From positions 1-7,098 of the forward strand of contig MERE01000138.1 of the NCBI GenBank assembly GCA_001771975.1: DNA of 7,098 nucleotides, read 5' to 3'. The translations under genes and the position numbers were made by a program. Below the pieces are notes generated by a model. That model worked only from the letters and a program-made list of their open reading frames with translations. It was not told where the DNA came from and searched no databases. This stretch comes from Betaproteobacteria bacterium RIFCSPLOWO2_02_FULL_68_150. GTDB lineage: Bacteria > Pseudomonadota > Gammaproteobacteria > Burkholderiales > SG8-39. Position 1 is the stretch's first letter. Each line of letters opens with the position of its first letter. Below, one piece after another: positions 1 to 6,570 of the stretch.

Positions 1-1027
1 TCGTGTAACCCGGGAAGTAGAGCCCCTCGACCACGGGCGCCGGCGTGGTGAACCAGCGATCGCCGAGCCCGCTGACCCGGATGCCGAATTCGACCCCGTT
101 GCGCGCCATGACCGTCACCAGGCTGCTGCCGGCGACGCCGTGCGCGGCGTCGAGCATCGCCTTGCAGGCCGCCATCGAAATGTTGAGGAAGAAGTGGTCG
201 TTGCCGGCGATGAATTCGATCACCTGCGCCACGTCGCCCGCGGGCGCGCCGGACTTGAGCAGCGCGGGCACCAGCTTCTTGATGAGAAGCGACGAGGCGG
301 CGGCGTTGCGGTTGTGCACCTCGTCGCCCATGTGGAGCGCCTGCGCCATGAGCGGCTTGAGATCGATCTCGCCGAGCGCCTCCAGTCCCGCGCGCAGCGT
401 CGGCGCGAGCGTCTTCTCCATCCATTTCAGGCGCGTGAGCACTTCGGCGCTGTTGGCGCCGAAGCGCAGGACCTTGCCGAGCCCTTCGTTCAGGTTGCTG
501 TACGCGCTGTTGCCATGCGCCGGGTTGGTCACGACCCACACCGGCATCGAAGGGCTGATGATGCCCGCCATCGGGCCGACCGCGGCGTGGTGATGGCAAG
601 GTTCGAAGGCGATTTCGCCGCCGGCCGCGAGCGCCTGCGCCCGCTGCGGACTGTCCGCCCAGCCCTCGTAGAGAATCGCGCCTACGATCGCGCCGCGCAT
701 CGGGCCGCACATGCGTGCCCAATCGATCGGCGGTCCGGCGTGGAGGATCATGCGACGGTCCATCCGCGGCAGCACTTCGCGCGCAATGCCGACCGTCGAC
801 AGCCGTGGCTGCGCGGCGAGGTAGCGGTCTACGGCTTTGGCGTTCGCCGCCTCCACCATCGGCTCGTTCAGCAGCCGCGCCAGCGCCTCAGCGACCTGCC
901 GATCGCCGCCGGCGGGCGGCACCCAGTCGAGTTGCGTCACCGGCGCGCCGCATTGCGCGATCGCGTCGCCGAACGAGGACACGCCGACATTGAGCACCGA
1001 TAGCGGTTTCGCGAATAGCGGCGTCAT
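1..1027 (-). CDS. allG: DUF1116 family protein (YlbE/AllG-like), C-terminus cut by window edge
   Basis: The minus-strand reading frame from the ATG at 1025-1027 stays open to base 1 and gives 342 residues without a stop. Family hallmarks are visible in order: PPIDWARMCGPMRGA (about residues 99-113), FEPCHHHAAVGPMAG (141-155), HMGDEVHNRNAA (232-243), EFIAGNDHFFLNISMAAC (271-288) and MARNGVEFGIRVSG (307-320). These match DUF1116/YlbE; the E. coli member, AllG, is about 420 residues, so roughly a fifth of the protein lies outside the window. In E. coli AllG works with AllF (FdrA) and AllH as oxamate carbamoyltransferase (oxalurate plus phosphate to oxamate plus carbamoyl phosphate), presumably in the cytoplasm. 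Its ATG overlaps the TGA of the upstream fdrA gene in an ATGA, and there is only a weak ribosome site, so translational coupling is likely. Family assignment is firm; the substrate here is inference, because the neighbours are not the standard allantoin genes. Confidence 0.93.
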   Translation of the reverse strand, partial: MTPLFAKPLSVLNVGVSSFGDAIAQCGAPVTQLDWVPPAGGDRQVAEALARLLNEPMVEAANAKAVDRYLAAQPRLSTVGIAREVLPRMDRRMILHAGPPIDWARMCGPMRGAIVGAILYEGWADSPQRAQALAAGGEIAFEPCHHHAAVGPMAGIISPSMPVWVVTNPAHGNSAYSNLNEGLGKVLRFGANSAEVLTRLKWMEKTLAPTLRAGLEALGEIDLKPLMAQALHMGDEVHNRNAAASSLLIKKLVPALLKSGAPAGDVAQVIEFIAGNDHFFLNISMAACKAMLDAAHGVAGSSLVTVMARNGVEFGIRVSGLGDRWFTTPAPVVEGLYFPGYT

Positions 1028-2565
1028 GGGAGCCGCCTGATGATGTGCGCCGCAAGCCGCGCGGCCCTGGTGCTGCTCGTGGCGAGCAGGACGCCGGCCT
1101 CGCGCAGCGCCGCTTCCTGGCGCGCCAGCCCCTGCGGGTCGCCGTCGGTGCCGCAGACGAAGCCGACGATGGCCAGCGACCGGCCTTTGCGCCGCGCGAT
1201 CGCCTGCGCCTTGCGGATCGCGGGCAGCATTTCCGCTGCGGGGTCGCGATGCGCGCCGTAGCCGAGCACGACGTCCATCAGGATGAGCGCGACGCTCGGA
1301 TCGTTCGCCTCCTCGAGCAGGCGCTCGTTGCGCAGGCGATGGTCGATCATCGGGTGCGGGCGGCCGCGCGTGAACACGTCGTCGCCGAGATCGACCAGGC
1401 TGTGGCCAGTGGACTTCCAGGGGTCGGCCATCCGGCGCCGCGGATCGACTGGTGCGTTCGACGATACCTCGCCGAGCGCCTCGCCGAGGAGTGCCGAGGC
1501 CTCGTAGCAGAACGTGCCGCCGCTGTAGAGGCCGCGAAGGTACCGCTGCTTTGCCGCCATCCTGCCGAGCCGCAGCGGAGGCGCGCGATAGGCTGCCGGG
1601 CGGGGTGGACGCCGGGCGCGCGCCAGCGCGACCGCCGCGAGCGCCGCGTCCTCGAGCGTGCGCGCTGGGTGCAGATTGGCGCCTGCGATCTCTGCCTGCG
1701 ACGCGCCGATGAAATTCACCACCACCGGCTTGCGGGCGCGGCGCGCCGCCGCGAGCACCGCCTTCGCGACCTCGGGCGCAGGCGGCTTCGAGACGAGCAC
1801 GATCGCCTGGGTTGCGGAATCGCGGGCGAGCAGGTTCAGGCCCGCGAGCATCGTGATTCCGCCGACCTCCCGGTGCAGGTCGCGACCGCCAGTGCCAATG
1901 GCTTGGGAGACGCCCGCGCCTTCGCGGTGCACCAGGCAACTCACCTGCTGCATGCCGGTGCCCGAGGCGCCGACGATGCCGATGGCGCCGCGGCGCACCG
2001 CGTTCGCGAAACCGAGGGGAATGCCGTCGATGATCGCCGTGCCGCAGTCCGGTCCCATGACCAGCAGCGCATGCGCGCTCGCATGGCGCTTGAGCGCGAC
2101 TTCGTCCGCGAGCGGCACGTTGTCGCTGAACAGCATCACGTTCAGCCCCAGACGCAGGGCCTTCATCGCTTCCGCGGCGGCATAGTCCCCGGGGACCGAG
2201 ACCAACGCGAGGTTGGCGCCCGGCGTGCGTTCGAGCGCCATCTGCAGGCTGCGCAACGGCATCGCCGCGGGACCGCCGCGCGCGGTCGCGGCGGACGGTT
2301 GCTCGAGCGCCGCGCGGGCGGTTTCGAACGCCGCCGCGAGCGCCGCGCCCGAGCTGCCGCGCACGGCCACCAGCAGGTCGTTCGGCCCGGCGGCGAACTT
2401 TCCGCTCAGCAAGCCGGACTCGCCCAGCAGCGCCAGGTTGGCCGGCGTCGCCATCACCGCCGCGGCGCGCTCGACCCCCGGCAGTTTCTCCAGCGCCGCC
2501 GACAGCTGCATCAGCGACACCGAGTCGCGGTACAGGCCGGGGAGGATCTGGTGCAGGCGCGCCAT
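1024..2565 (-). CDS. fdrA: FdrA-type acyl-CoA synthetase-like protein (AllF homologue)
   Basis: 513 residues from the preferred ATG at 2563-2565. FdrA proteins resemble fused succinyl-CoA synthetase subunits (alpha-like CoA-binding half, then a ligase-like half). Seen in order: YRDSVSLM near the N-terminus (12-19), MGPDCGTAI (170-178), GIVGASGTGMQQ (196-207), IGTGGRDL (223-230), GLYSGGTFCYEA (345-356), MDVVLGYGAHRDP (430-442) and FVCGTDGDPQGL (469-480). The loop after KPVVV (280-284), where succinyl-CoA synthetase alpha carries its phosphohistidine GHAGA, reads GANLHPARTLEDAA, so the classical phosphohistidine motif is absent, as I expect for FdrA. In E. coli FdrA/AllF is a subunit of oxamate carbamoyltransferase with AllG and AllH. 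An in-frame ATG at 2611-2613 would add 16 residues with no family similarity and would place the operator-like palindrome inside the gene. Starting at 2565 puts DSVSLM at the usual distance from the N-terminus. No good ribosome site precedes 2565. The gene ends in ATGA overlap with the DUF1116 gene. Confidence 0.93.
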   Translation of the reverse strand: MARLHQILPGLYRDSVSLMQLSAALEKLPGVERAAAVMATPANLALLGESGLLSGKFAAGPNDLLVAVRGSSGAALAAAFETARAALEQPSAATARGGPAAMPLRSLQMALERTPGANLALVSVPGDYAAAEAMKALRLGLNVMLFSDNVPLADEVALKRHASAHALLVMGPDCGTAIIDGIPLGFANAVRRGAIGIVGASGTGMQQVSCLVHREGAGVSQAIGTGGRDLHREVGGITMLAGLNLLARDSATQAIVLVSKPPAPEVAKAVLAAARRARKPVVVNFIGASQAEIAGANLHPARTLEDAALAAVALARARRPPRPAAYRAPPLRLGRMAAKQRYLRGLYSGGTFCYEASALLGEALGEVSSNAPVDPRRRMADPWKSTGHSLVDLGDDVFTRGRPHPMIDHRLRNERLLEEANDPSVALILMDVVLGYGAHRDPAAEMLPAIRKAQAIARRKGRSLAIVGFVCGTDGDPQGLARQEAALREAGVLLATSSTRAARLAAHIIRRLP

Positions 2566-2585
2566 GGGTCGGAGGGCAAGATTTG

Positions 2586-2603
2586 GTACACAACGTTGTA
2601 TAC
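2586..2603. promoter_or_regulatory. 18-bp imperfect palindrome, candidate regulator operator
   Basis: The sequence GTACACAACGTTGTATAC is an inverted repeat with 17 of 18 positions explained: the arms GTACACAAC and GTATACAAC (right arm, complemented) differ at one position, and the central ACAACGTTGT is perfect. It lies in the only divergent intergenic region, 21 bp from the fdrA start and about 83 bp from the atzF start, and is AT-rich against a very GC-rich background. The right side includes TTGTATACTA (2596-2605), which fits the TNGTATACNA form seen at many GntR/FCD operators. The AACGTT centre is also typical of LacI-family sites. The local FCD regulator at 5857-6555 is the obvious candidate binder, but that is inference. 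Confidence 0.6.
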
Positions 2604-2604
2604 T
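2599..2604 (+). promoter_or_regulatory. candidate -10 box (TATACT) for the atzF-permease operon
   Basis: TATACT matches five of six bases of the sigma-70 -10 consensus and overlaps the right arm of the palindrome, so a bound protein there would block polymerase. At 16-18 bp spacing upstream there is no recognisable -35 (the bases are GC-rich, around GGGCAAGAT), so the promoter would be weak or need an activator. Transcription from here would give a leader of about 75 nt before the GTG start at 2687. The complementary strand of the same AT-rich patch gives TATACA (2597-2602), a possible -10 for fdrA, again with no clear -35. Confidence 0.35.
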
Positions 2605-2674
2605 AGTTGCCATGCTAGTCCAGCCCGGGCGGGCGGCGCAAGCCGCACCGGGCGGGCGAGGCGGCGTACGACGC

Positions 2675-2681
2675 GGGGAGG
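2675..2681 (+). promoter_or_regulatory. ribosome binding site GGGGAGG that decides the atzF start
   Basis: GGGGAGG is a strong Shine-Dalgarno match with a 5-nt spacer to the GTG at 2687. No comparable site precedes the upstream in-frame ATG at 2612, so this site supports the internal GTG as the true start. Confidence 0.7.
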
Positions 2682-2686
2682 CGGCG

Positions 2687-4486
2687 GTGCAGCAGCACGA
2701 TTCTCTCGATCTGGCGGCACTGGGCGAGCGCTATCGCCGCGGCACGCTGCGTCCGGGGCAGCTGGTGGCCGGCATTCTCGAGCGCATCGCCCGGCGGGGC
2801 AACGACCGCGTCTGGATCCACCGGCTGCCGCGCGGGGAGATCGAGGCGCGCGCGGCCGAACTCGAACGCCGCGGCCCGCAGGGCCTGCCGCTTTACGGCG
2901 TTCCTTTCGCGATCAAGGACAACATCGATCTTGCGGGCCATCCCACTACGGCGGGGTGTCCGGATTTCGCCTATGTACCGCAGGCGAGCGCCACCGTGGT
3001 GGATGCGCTGCTCGGCGCGGGCGCGATTCTCATCGGCAAGACCAACCTGGACCAGTTCGCCGCGGGGCTGGTCGGCGTACGCTCGCCCTACGGGGTGCCA
3101 GGCAACGCGTTCGACGCCAGTTTCGTGCCGGGCGGTTCGAGTTCGGGCTCGGCGCTCGCCGTCGCGGCCGGCCTGGTGAGCTTCAGCCTGGGCACCGACA
3201 CGGCCGGCTCGGGACGGGTGCCGGCGGCCTTCGGCAACATCGTCGGCCACAAGCCGACCTGCGGCGTGCTCAGCACGCGCGGCGTCGTGCCCGCCTGCCG
3301 CTCGCTCGATTGCGTCTCGATCTTCGCGCTGAACGCGGCCGATGCCGCCGCGGTGCTGCGCGTGGCGAGCGGCTTCGATCCGGCGGACCCTTTTTCGCGG
3401 CATGCGGCCGCGCCGCGGCGCGCGATGCCGCGCAGCTTCGCCGGCTGCAGGATCGGCGTGCCGCAGCGCGGCCAGCTCAAGTTTTTCGATAACCCGGACA
3501 CGCCGCAGCTGTTCGAGGCGGCGCTCGCGCACTTCGCGCAGCTGGGCGCGGGGCGCGTCGAGGTCGACTTCGCACCCTTCCTCGAAGTGGCGCGCCTGCT
3601 CTACGAAGGACCCTGGGTCGCGGAGCGTTACGCGGCGATCCGCGAATTCATCGAGCAGCGGCCCGAGTCGCTGCACCCGGTGACGCGCGCGATCATCGGC
3701 GGCGCCAGCCGGTTTTCCGCCGTGGACTCGTTCACGGCGCTGTACCGGCTGAAGGAGCTGCAACGGCAGACCGAGCCGGTCTGGGATGCGGTGGACATCC
3801 TGGTGACGCCGACGGCCGGAACCATCTACCGGATCGCGGAGGTCGAGGCGAACCCGGTGCAGCTGAACAGCAACCTCGGCTACTACACCAATTTCATGAA
3901 CCTGCTCGACCTGTGCGCGATCGCGGTGCCGGCGGGTTTCCAGCGCGACGGCCTGCCGTTCGGCGTCACGCTCATCGCGCCGGCGTTCGCCGATCAGGCG
4001 CTGTGCGTCCTCGGCGAGTCGGCGCAGCGCGCCGCCGGGACGACGATGGGTGCGACCGGCGTGCCGCTCCCCGCGGCTGCGGCGGCGCGCGCGGCGCTGA
4101 TGGACGCGATACCGCTCGCCGTGTGCGGGGCGCACATGTCGGGCCTGCCCCTCAACCACGAACTCGTCGGCATCGGCGCGCGCAAGCTGCGCAGCTGCCG
4201 CACGGCGCCGGTGTACCGCCTGGTCGCGCTGACCGACTGCTCGCCGCCGCGCCCGGGCATGGTGCGCTCGGGCGCCGGCGCGGCGATCGAGGTCGAGATC
4301 TGGGACGTTCCCCGCGCGGCGTTCGGCGGCTTCGTCGCGGGCATACCCGCGCCGCTCGGCATCGGCACGGTCGCGCTGGAGGACGGCGGGCAGGTGAAAG
4401 GTTTTCTGTGCGAGGCGCACGCCGCGCAGGGCGCGCGCGACATCAGCGACCTAGGCAGTTGGCGCAAGTTCATCCAGGGAGGCTAG
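2687..4486 (+). CDS. atzF: allophanate hydrolase (amidase plus C-terminal domain)
   Basis: 599 residues from the GTG at 2687, close to the roughly 600 of known AtzF proteins. The N-terminal amidase-signature domain (about 1-460) hydrolyses allophanate to ammonia and N-carboxycarbamate; the C-terminal domain (about 475-599) promotes decarboxylation of that product, giving in total two ammonia and two CO2. The Ser-cisSer-Lys triad is present: K77 in PFAIKDNID, S151 in PGGSSSGSA and S175 in GTDTAGSGR. As I recall, the Pseudomonas AtzF triad is K91, S165 and S189, a constant offset of 14. The same offset puts the remembered substrate-binding Tyr and Arg on Y306 and R314 in LLYEGPWVAERY, so allophanate specificity is well supported. 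The C-terminal domain has VCGAHMSGLPLN (479-490, H483), RKLRSC and APLGIGTVALEDG. The upstream ATG (2612) would add 25 low-complexity residues across the promoter and is rejected. The gene is first in a two-gene operon with the permease, 3 bp apart. No urea carboxylase partner is in the window. Confidence 0.96.
   Translation: MQQHDSLDLAALGERYRRGTLRPGQLVAGILERIARRGNDRVWIHRLPRGEIEARAAELERRGPQGLPLYGVPFAIKDNIDLAGHPTTAGCPDFAYVPQASATVVDALLGAGAILIGKTNLDQFAAGLVGVRSPYGVPGNAFDASFVPGGSSSGSALAVAAGLVSFSLGTDTAGSGRVPAAFGNIVGHKPTCGVLSTRGVVPACRSLDCVSIFALNAADAAAVLRVASGFDPADPFSRHAAAPRRAMPRSFAGCRIGVPQRGQLKFFDNPDTPQLFEAALAHFAQLGAGRVEVDFAPFLEVARLLYEGPWVAERYAAIREFIEQRPESLHPVTRAIIGGASRFSAVDSFTALYRLKELQRQTEPVWDAVDILVTPTAGTIYRIAEVEANPVQLNSNLGYYTNFMNLLDLCAIAVPAGFQRDGLPFGVTLIAPAFADQALCVLGESAQRAAGTTMGATGVPLPAAAAARAALMDAIPLAVCGAHMSGLPLNHELVGIGARKLRSCRTAPVYRLVALTDCSPPRPGMVRSGAGAAIEVEIWDVPRAAFGGFVAGIPAPLGIGTVALEDGGQVKGFLCEAHAAQGARDISDLGSWRKFIQGG
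4477..4482 (+). promoter_or_regulatory. ribosome binding site for the NCS2 permease
   Basis: GGGAGG lies inside the last codons of atzF and 7 nt before the ATG at 4490, so the permease is translated from the same message as atzF. Confidence 0.7.
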
Positions 4487-4489
4487 ACC

Positions 4490-5860
4490 ATGAGCGACCA
4501 GGCAGTCGCCGCGCAGGCCGCGGCACCCGTGAGCGACCGCGGTTTTGCGAAGCTCGATTTCGAGCTGGACGATTACCCGGGGCCGGTCAGGACCGCGCTG
4601 TTCGGGATCCAGCACGTGCTGGTGATGTTCACCGCCATGGTCGGCGGGCCGCTGATCGTCGGCAGGCTGCTCAATCTTCCGGAGGGCACGCGCATCGCGA
4701 TGGTGTCGGGCACCATGATCGGCTGCGGCATCGCGACCATGATCTCGGCGCTCGGCATGGGATTCATCGGCCCGCGCCTGCCGATCGTCATGGGGGTGTT
4801 CTATATCTTCATCGGGCCGATCGTGGCGATCGCCAAGGACGTGAACCTCGCGGCGGCGATGACCGCGCTCATCATCGGTGGCGCGGTGCAGTTCGCCTGG
4901 AGCCCGCTGATCGGCAAGCTGCACCGCTTCTTCCCGCCGATCGTGACCGGCACCACGATCCTGCTCATCGGCACGGGACTCATGAAGATCGGCATCAACG
5001 TGGCCTCGGGGTTCAATACGCCCGCGTTCGGCAAGCCGCTCACGATCGGGCTGGCGGCGCTGATGATCGTCCTGATCCTCGCGATCAGCCGCTACGCCAG
5101 GGGCTTCGTCAAGGCGCTGTCGCTGTTCGTCACGATGGTCATCGGCTACTTCATTGCCGCGGCGGTCGGACTGATCGACCTGTCCATGGTCGAGAAAGCC
5201 GGCTGGGTCGCCGTGCCGACGCCGTTTCCCTACGGCGGGCTGGAATGGCCCGGGCTGATCGGCGTCATCACCGTGATCGTCTGCTTCTTCGCCACCGCGG
5301 TCGAGACCACCGGGCACACGCTCGCCGTGTCGCGCATCTGCGGCGTGCCGGCGGAAGGCTGGCGCATCCGCGGCGCGGTCTCGAACGACGGCCTCGGCTC
5401 GGCGCTCTCGGCGTTGTTCGGCGGCATGGCGCTCACCTCCTACTCGCAGAACATCGGCGTGATCTCGCTCACCGGCGTCGGCAGCCGCTTCGTGGTGGCG
5501 TTCGGCGGCTTCTTCCTGGTCCTGATGGCGCTGGTGCCCAAAGTGGGCGCGATCATCGCGCTCATGCCGAACGCGGTGCTGGGCGGCGTGCTGCTGTTCA
5601 TGTTCGGCATGGTGGCCTCGGTCGGCGTGGACATCATCGGCCGCAACATGACCTCGCGCCGCGATGCCCTGATCCTCGCCGCGTCCCTCGGCGTGGGCCT
5701 GGGCATCCAGGCCGCGCCGCCGGGCGCCTTCGACGCCATCCCGCAGGCGCTGCGCATCCTCGTCACCGACGGCATCGTGATGGGGATCCTGCTGGCGATG
5801 GTGCTCAATCTCGTGTTCCCGAAAGAGGCGGCGGCAGCGCCGCAGCCCCCGGCGCACTAG
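4490..5860 (+). CDS. NCS2-family nucleobase permease (xanthine/uracil/urate type)
   Basis: 456 residues, mostly hydrophobic, consistent with the 14-segment fold of the nucleobase:cation symporter-2 family in the inner membrane. Proton-driven uptake of a nucleobase or a close relative is the family role. Visible signatures: FGIQHVLVMF in the first membrane segment (38-47, H42 equivalent to the conserved His of XanQ), ATAVETTGHT (268-277, E272), SNDGLGSALSALFGG (298-312, D300) and the NCS2 signature SQNIGVISLTGVGSR (319-333, Q320 and N321). The purine-type Gln-Asn pair and E272 match XanQ and UapA-like transporters, but the residue four after the Glu is His (H276), as in the uracil permease UraA, where XanQ has Asp. 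The mixed signature means substrate cannot be read off simply. The first 30 residues and the Ala/Pro-rich tail are soluble ends. The gene is co-transcribed with atzF, so the imported compound probably feeds that pathway. The stop overlaps the stop of the convergent gntR gene. Confidence 0.95.
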   Translation: MSDQAVAAQAAAPVSDRGFAKLDFELDDYPGPVRTALFGIQHVLVMFTAMVGGPLIVGRLLNLPEGTRIAMVSGTMIGCGIATMISALGMGFIGPRLPIVMGVFYIFIGPIVAIAKDVNLAAAMTALIIGGAVQFAWSPLIGKLHRFFPPIVTGTTILLIGTGLMKIGINVASGFNTPAFGKPLTIGLAALMIVLILAISRYARGFVKALSLFVTMVIGYFIAAAVGLIDLSMVEKAGWVAVPTPFPYGGLEWPGLIGVITVIVCFFATAVETTGHTLAVSRICGVPAEGWRIRGAVSNDGLGSALSALFGGMALTSYSQNIGVISLTGVGSRFVVAFGGFFLVLMALVPKVGAIIALMPNAVLGGVLLFMFGMVASVGVDIIGRNMTSRRDALILAASLGVGLGIQAAPPGAFDAIPQALRILVTDGIVMGILLAMVLNLVFPKEAAAAPQPPAH

Positions 5861-6555
5861 CCGCCGCTGCGCGCATCGAGGTGCGCGAGATGCAGCCGGT
5901 GCAGGCTGATCTTGCGCACCTCCCTCTTGCTGGCGCCGATGTGCGTCTTGAGCAATGCCGCCGCGCGCGCGGCCTTCCGGGCGAGGATCGCGCGCAGGAT
6001 CTGCGCGTGCTCCAGGTAGGTGTAGATGATGCGTTCGGGGTGCGTGAAATCCAGGCGCCGCACGATGCGGATGCGCTCGGTGATCTCGCGGTGGATGCGA
6101 TCCAGTTCGGGATTGCCCGTCGCCGCGATCAGCGTGCCATGGAATTCCTCGTCGAGGCGCGCCACCTGGGCACCGTCGGTGAGGCGCCGCCGCGGCCCCA
6201 CCAGCCAGACTTTTGCGAGCGCGGCAAGGCTCGCCTTCGGCTCGCCGGCGCACAGCCGCTCGATCGCCGCGGTCTCGAGGATGACGCGCAGGTCGTACAA
6301 ATGGTCGAGCGCGTCGAAGTCGAGCGGCCGCACCCGCCAGCCGCTCTTCGCGCTGACTTCGAGATAGCCTTCGCGTTGCAGGCGAAACAGCGCCTCGCGC
6401 ACCGGCGTACGCGAGACGCGGGCGCGGCGCGCGATCTCGTTCTCGGAAAAACGCGCCTCCGGCAGGAGGCGGAATTCGAAGATGTCGGACTTGATGCGCT
6501 CGTAGACCGATTGCGCCAGCGGATTGCGGTTGCGGCCGGGTTTGCGCCCGCTCAT
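5857..6555 (-). CDS. GntR-family transcriptional regulator, FCD (FadR) subfamily
   Basis: 232 residues. The N-terminal winged helix-turn-helix (about 10-75) shows FSENEIARRARVSRTPVREAL (36-56) followed by the wing GYLEVSAKSGWRV (63-75). The C-terminal helical FCD domain (about 80-220) begins with LYDLRVILE (86-94) and keeps all four expected metal-site residues: D135 and H139 in LDEEFHG, H183 in LEHAQIL and H205 in KTHIG. So it probably binds a carboxylate ligand through a metal ion, in keeping with ureido-acid intermediates such as oxalurate or allophanate. The ATG at 6553-6555 has GGAG 9 nt upstream (6565-6568) and begins 15 nt after the DUF2877 stop, so the two genes are probably one transcript. 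Its stop shares the CTAG at 5857-5860 with the permease. It is the only regulator in the window and the likely controller of the divergent promoter at 2566-2686; direction of control and ligand are inferred. Confidence 0.95.
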   Translation of the reverse strand: MSGRKPGRNRNPLAQSVYERIKSDIFEFRLLPEARFSENEIARRARVSRTPVREALFRLQREGYLEVSAKSGWRVRPLDFDALDHLYDLRVILETAAIERLCAGEPKASLAALAKVWLVGPRRRLTDGAQVARLDEEFHGTLIAATGNPELDRIHREITERIRIVRRLDFTHPERIIYTYLEHAQILRAILARKAARAAALLKTHIGASKREVRKISLHRLHLAHLDARSGG

Positions 6556-6570
6556 GGCGGCATGCTCCGC

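Noticed and set aside
140..1003. A plus-strand open frame of 287 codons opposite the DUF1116 gene
   Set aside because: No motif, Arg/His-rich; the minus-strand frame has clear DUF1116 hallmarks and runs open to the window edge.
2612..2686. N-terminal extension of atzF from the ATG at 2612
   Set aside because: Encodes a Gly/Ala/Arg-rich stretch unlike the family, lies within the promoter region, and lacks a ribosome site, while the GTG at 2687 has a strong one.
1045..3492. A plus-strand open frame of 815 codons opposite fdrA and overlapping atzF in another frame
   Set aside because: Composition is Arg/Ala/Gly-rich, it has no domain, and both overlapped genes are well supported.
2615..4420. 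A minus-strand open frame of 601 codons opposite atzF
   Set aside because: Antisense shadow: Arg/Asp/Gly-rich with no recognisable motif, and fully inside a gene with catalytic residues intact.
4487..4489. A separate promoter or terminator between atzF and the permease
   Set aside because: Only 3 bp separate the genes and the ribosome site lies in atzF, so a single operon is the simple reading.
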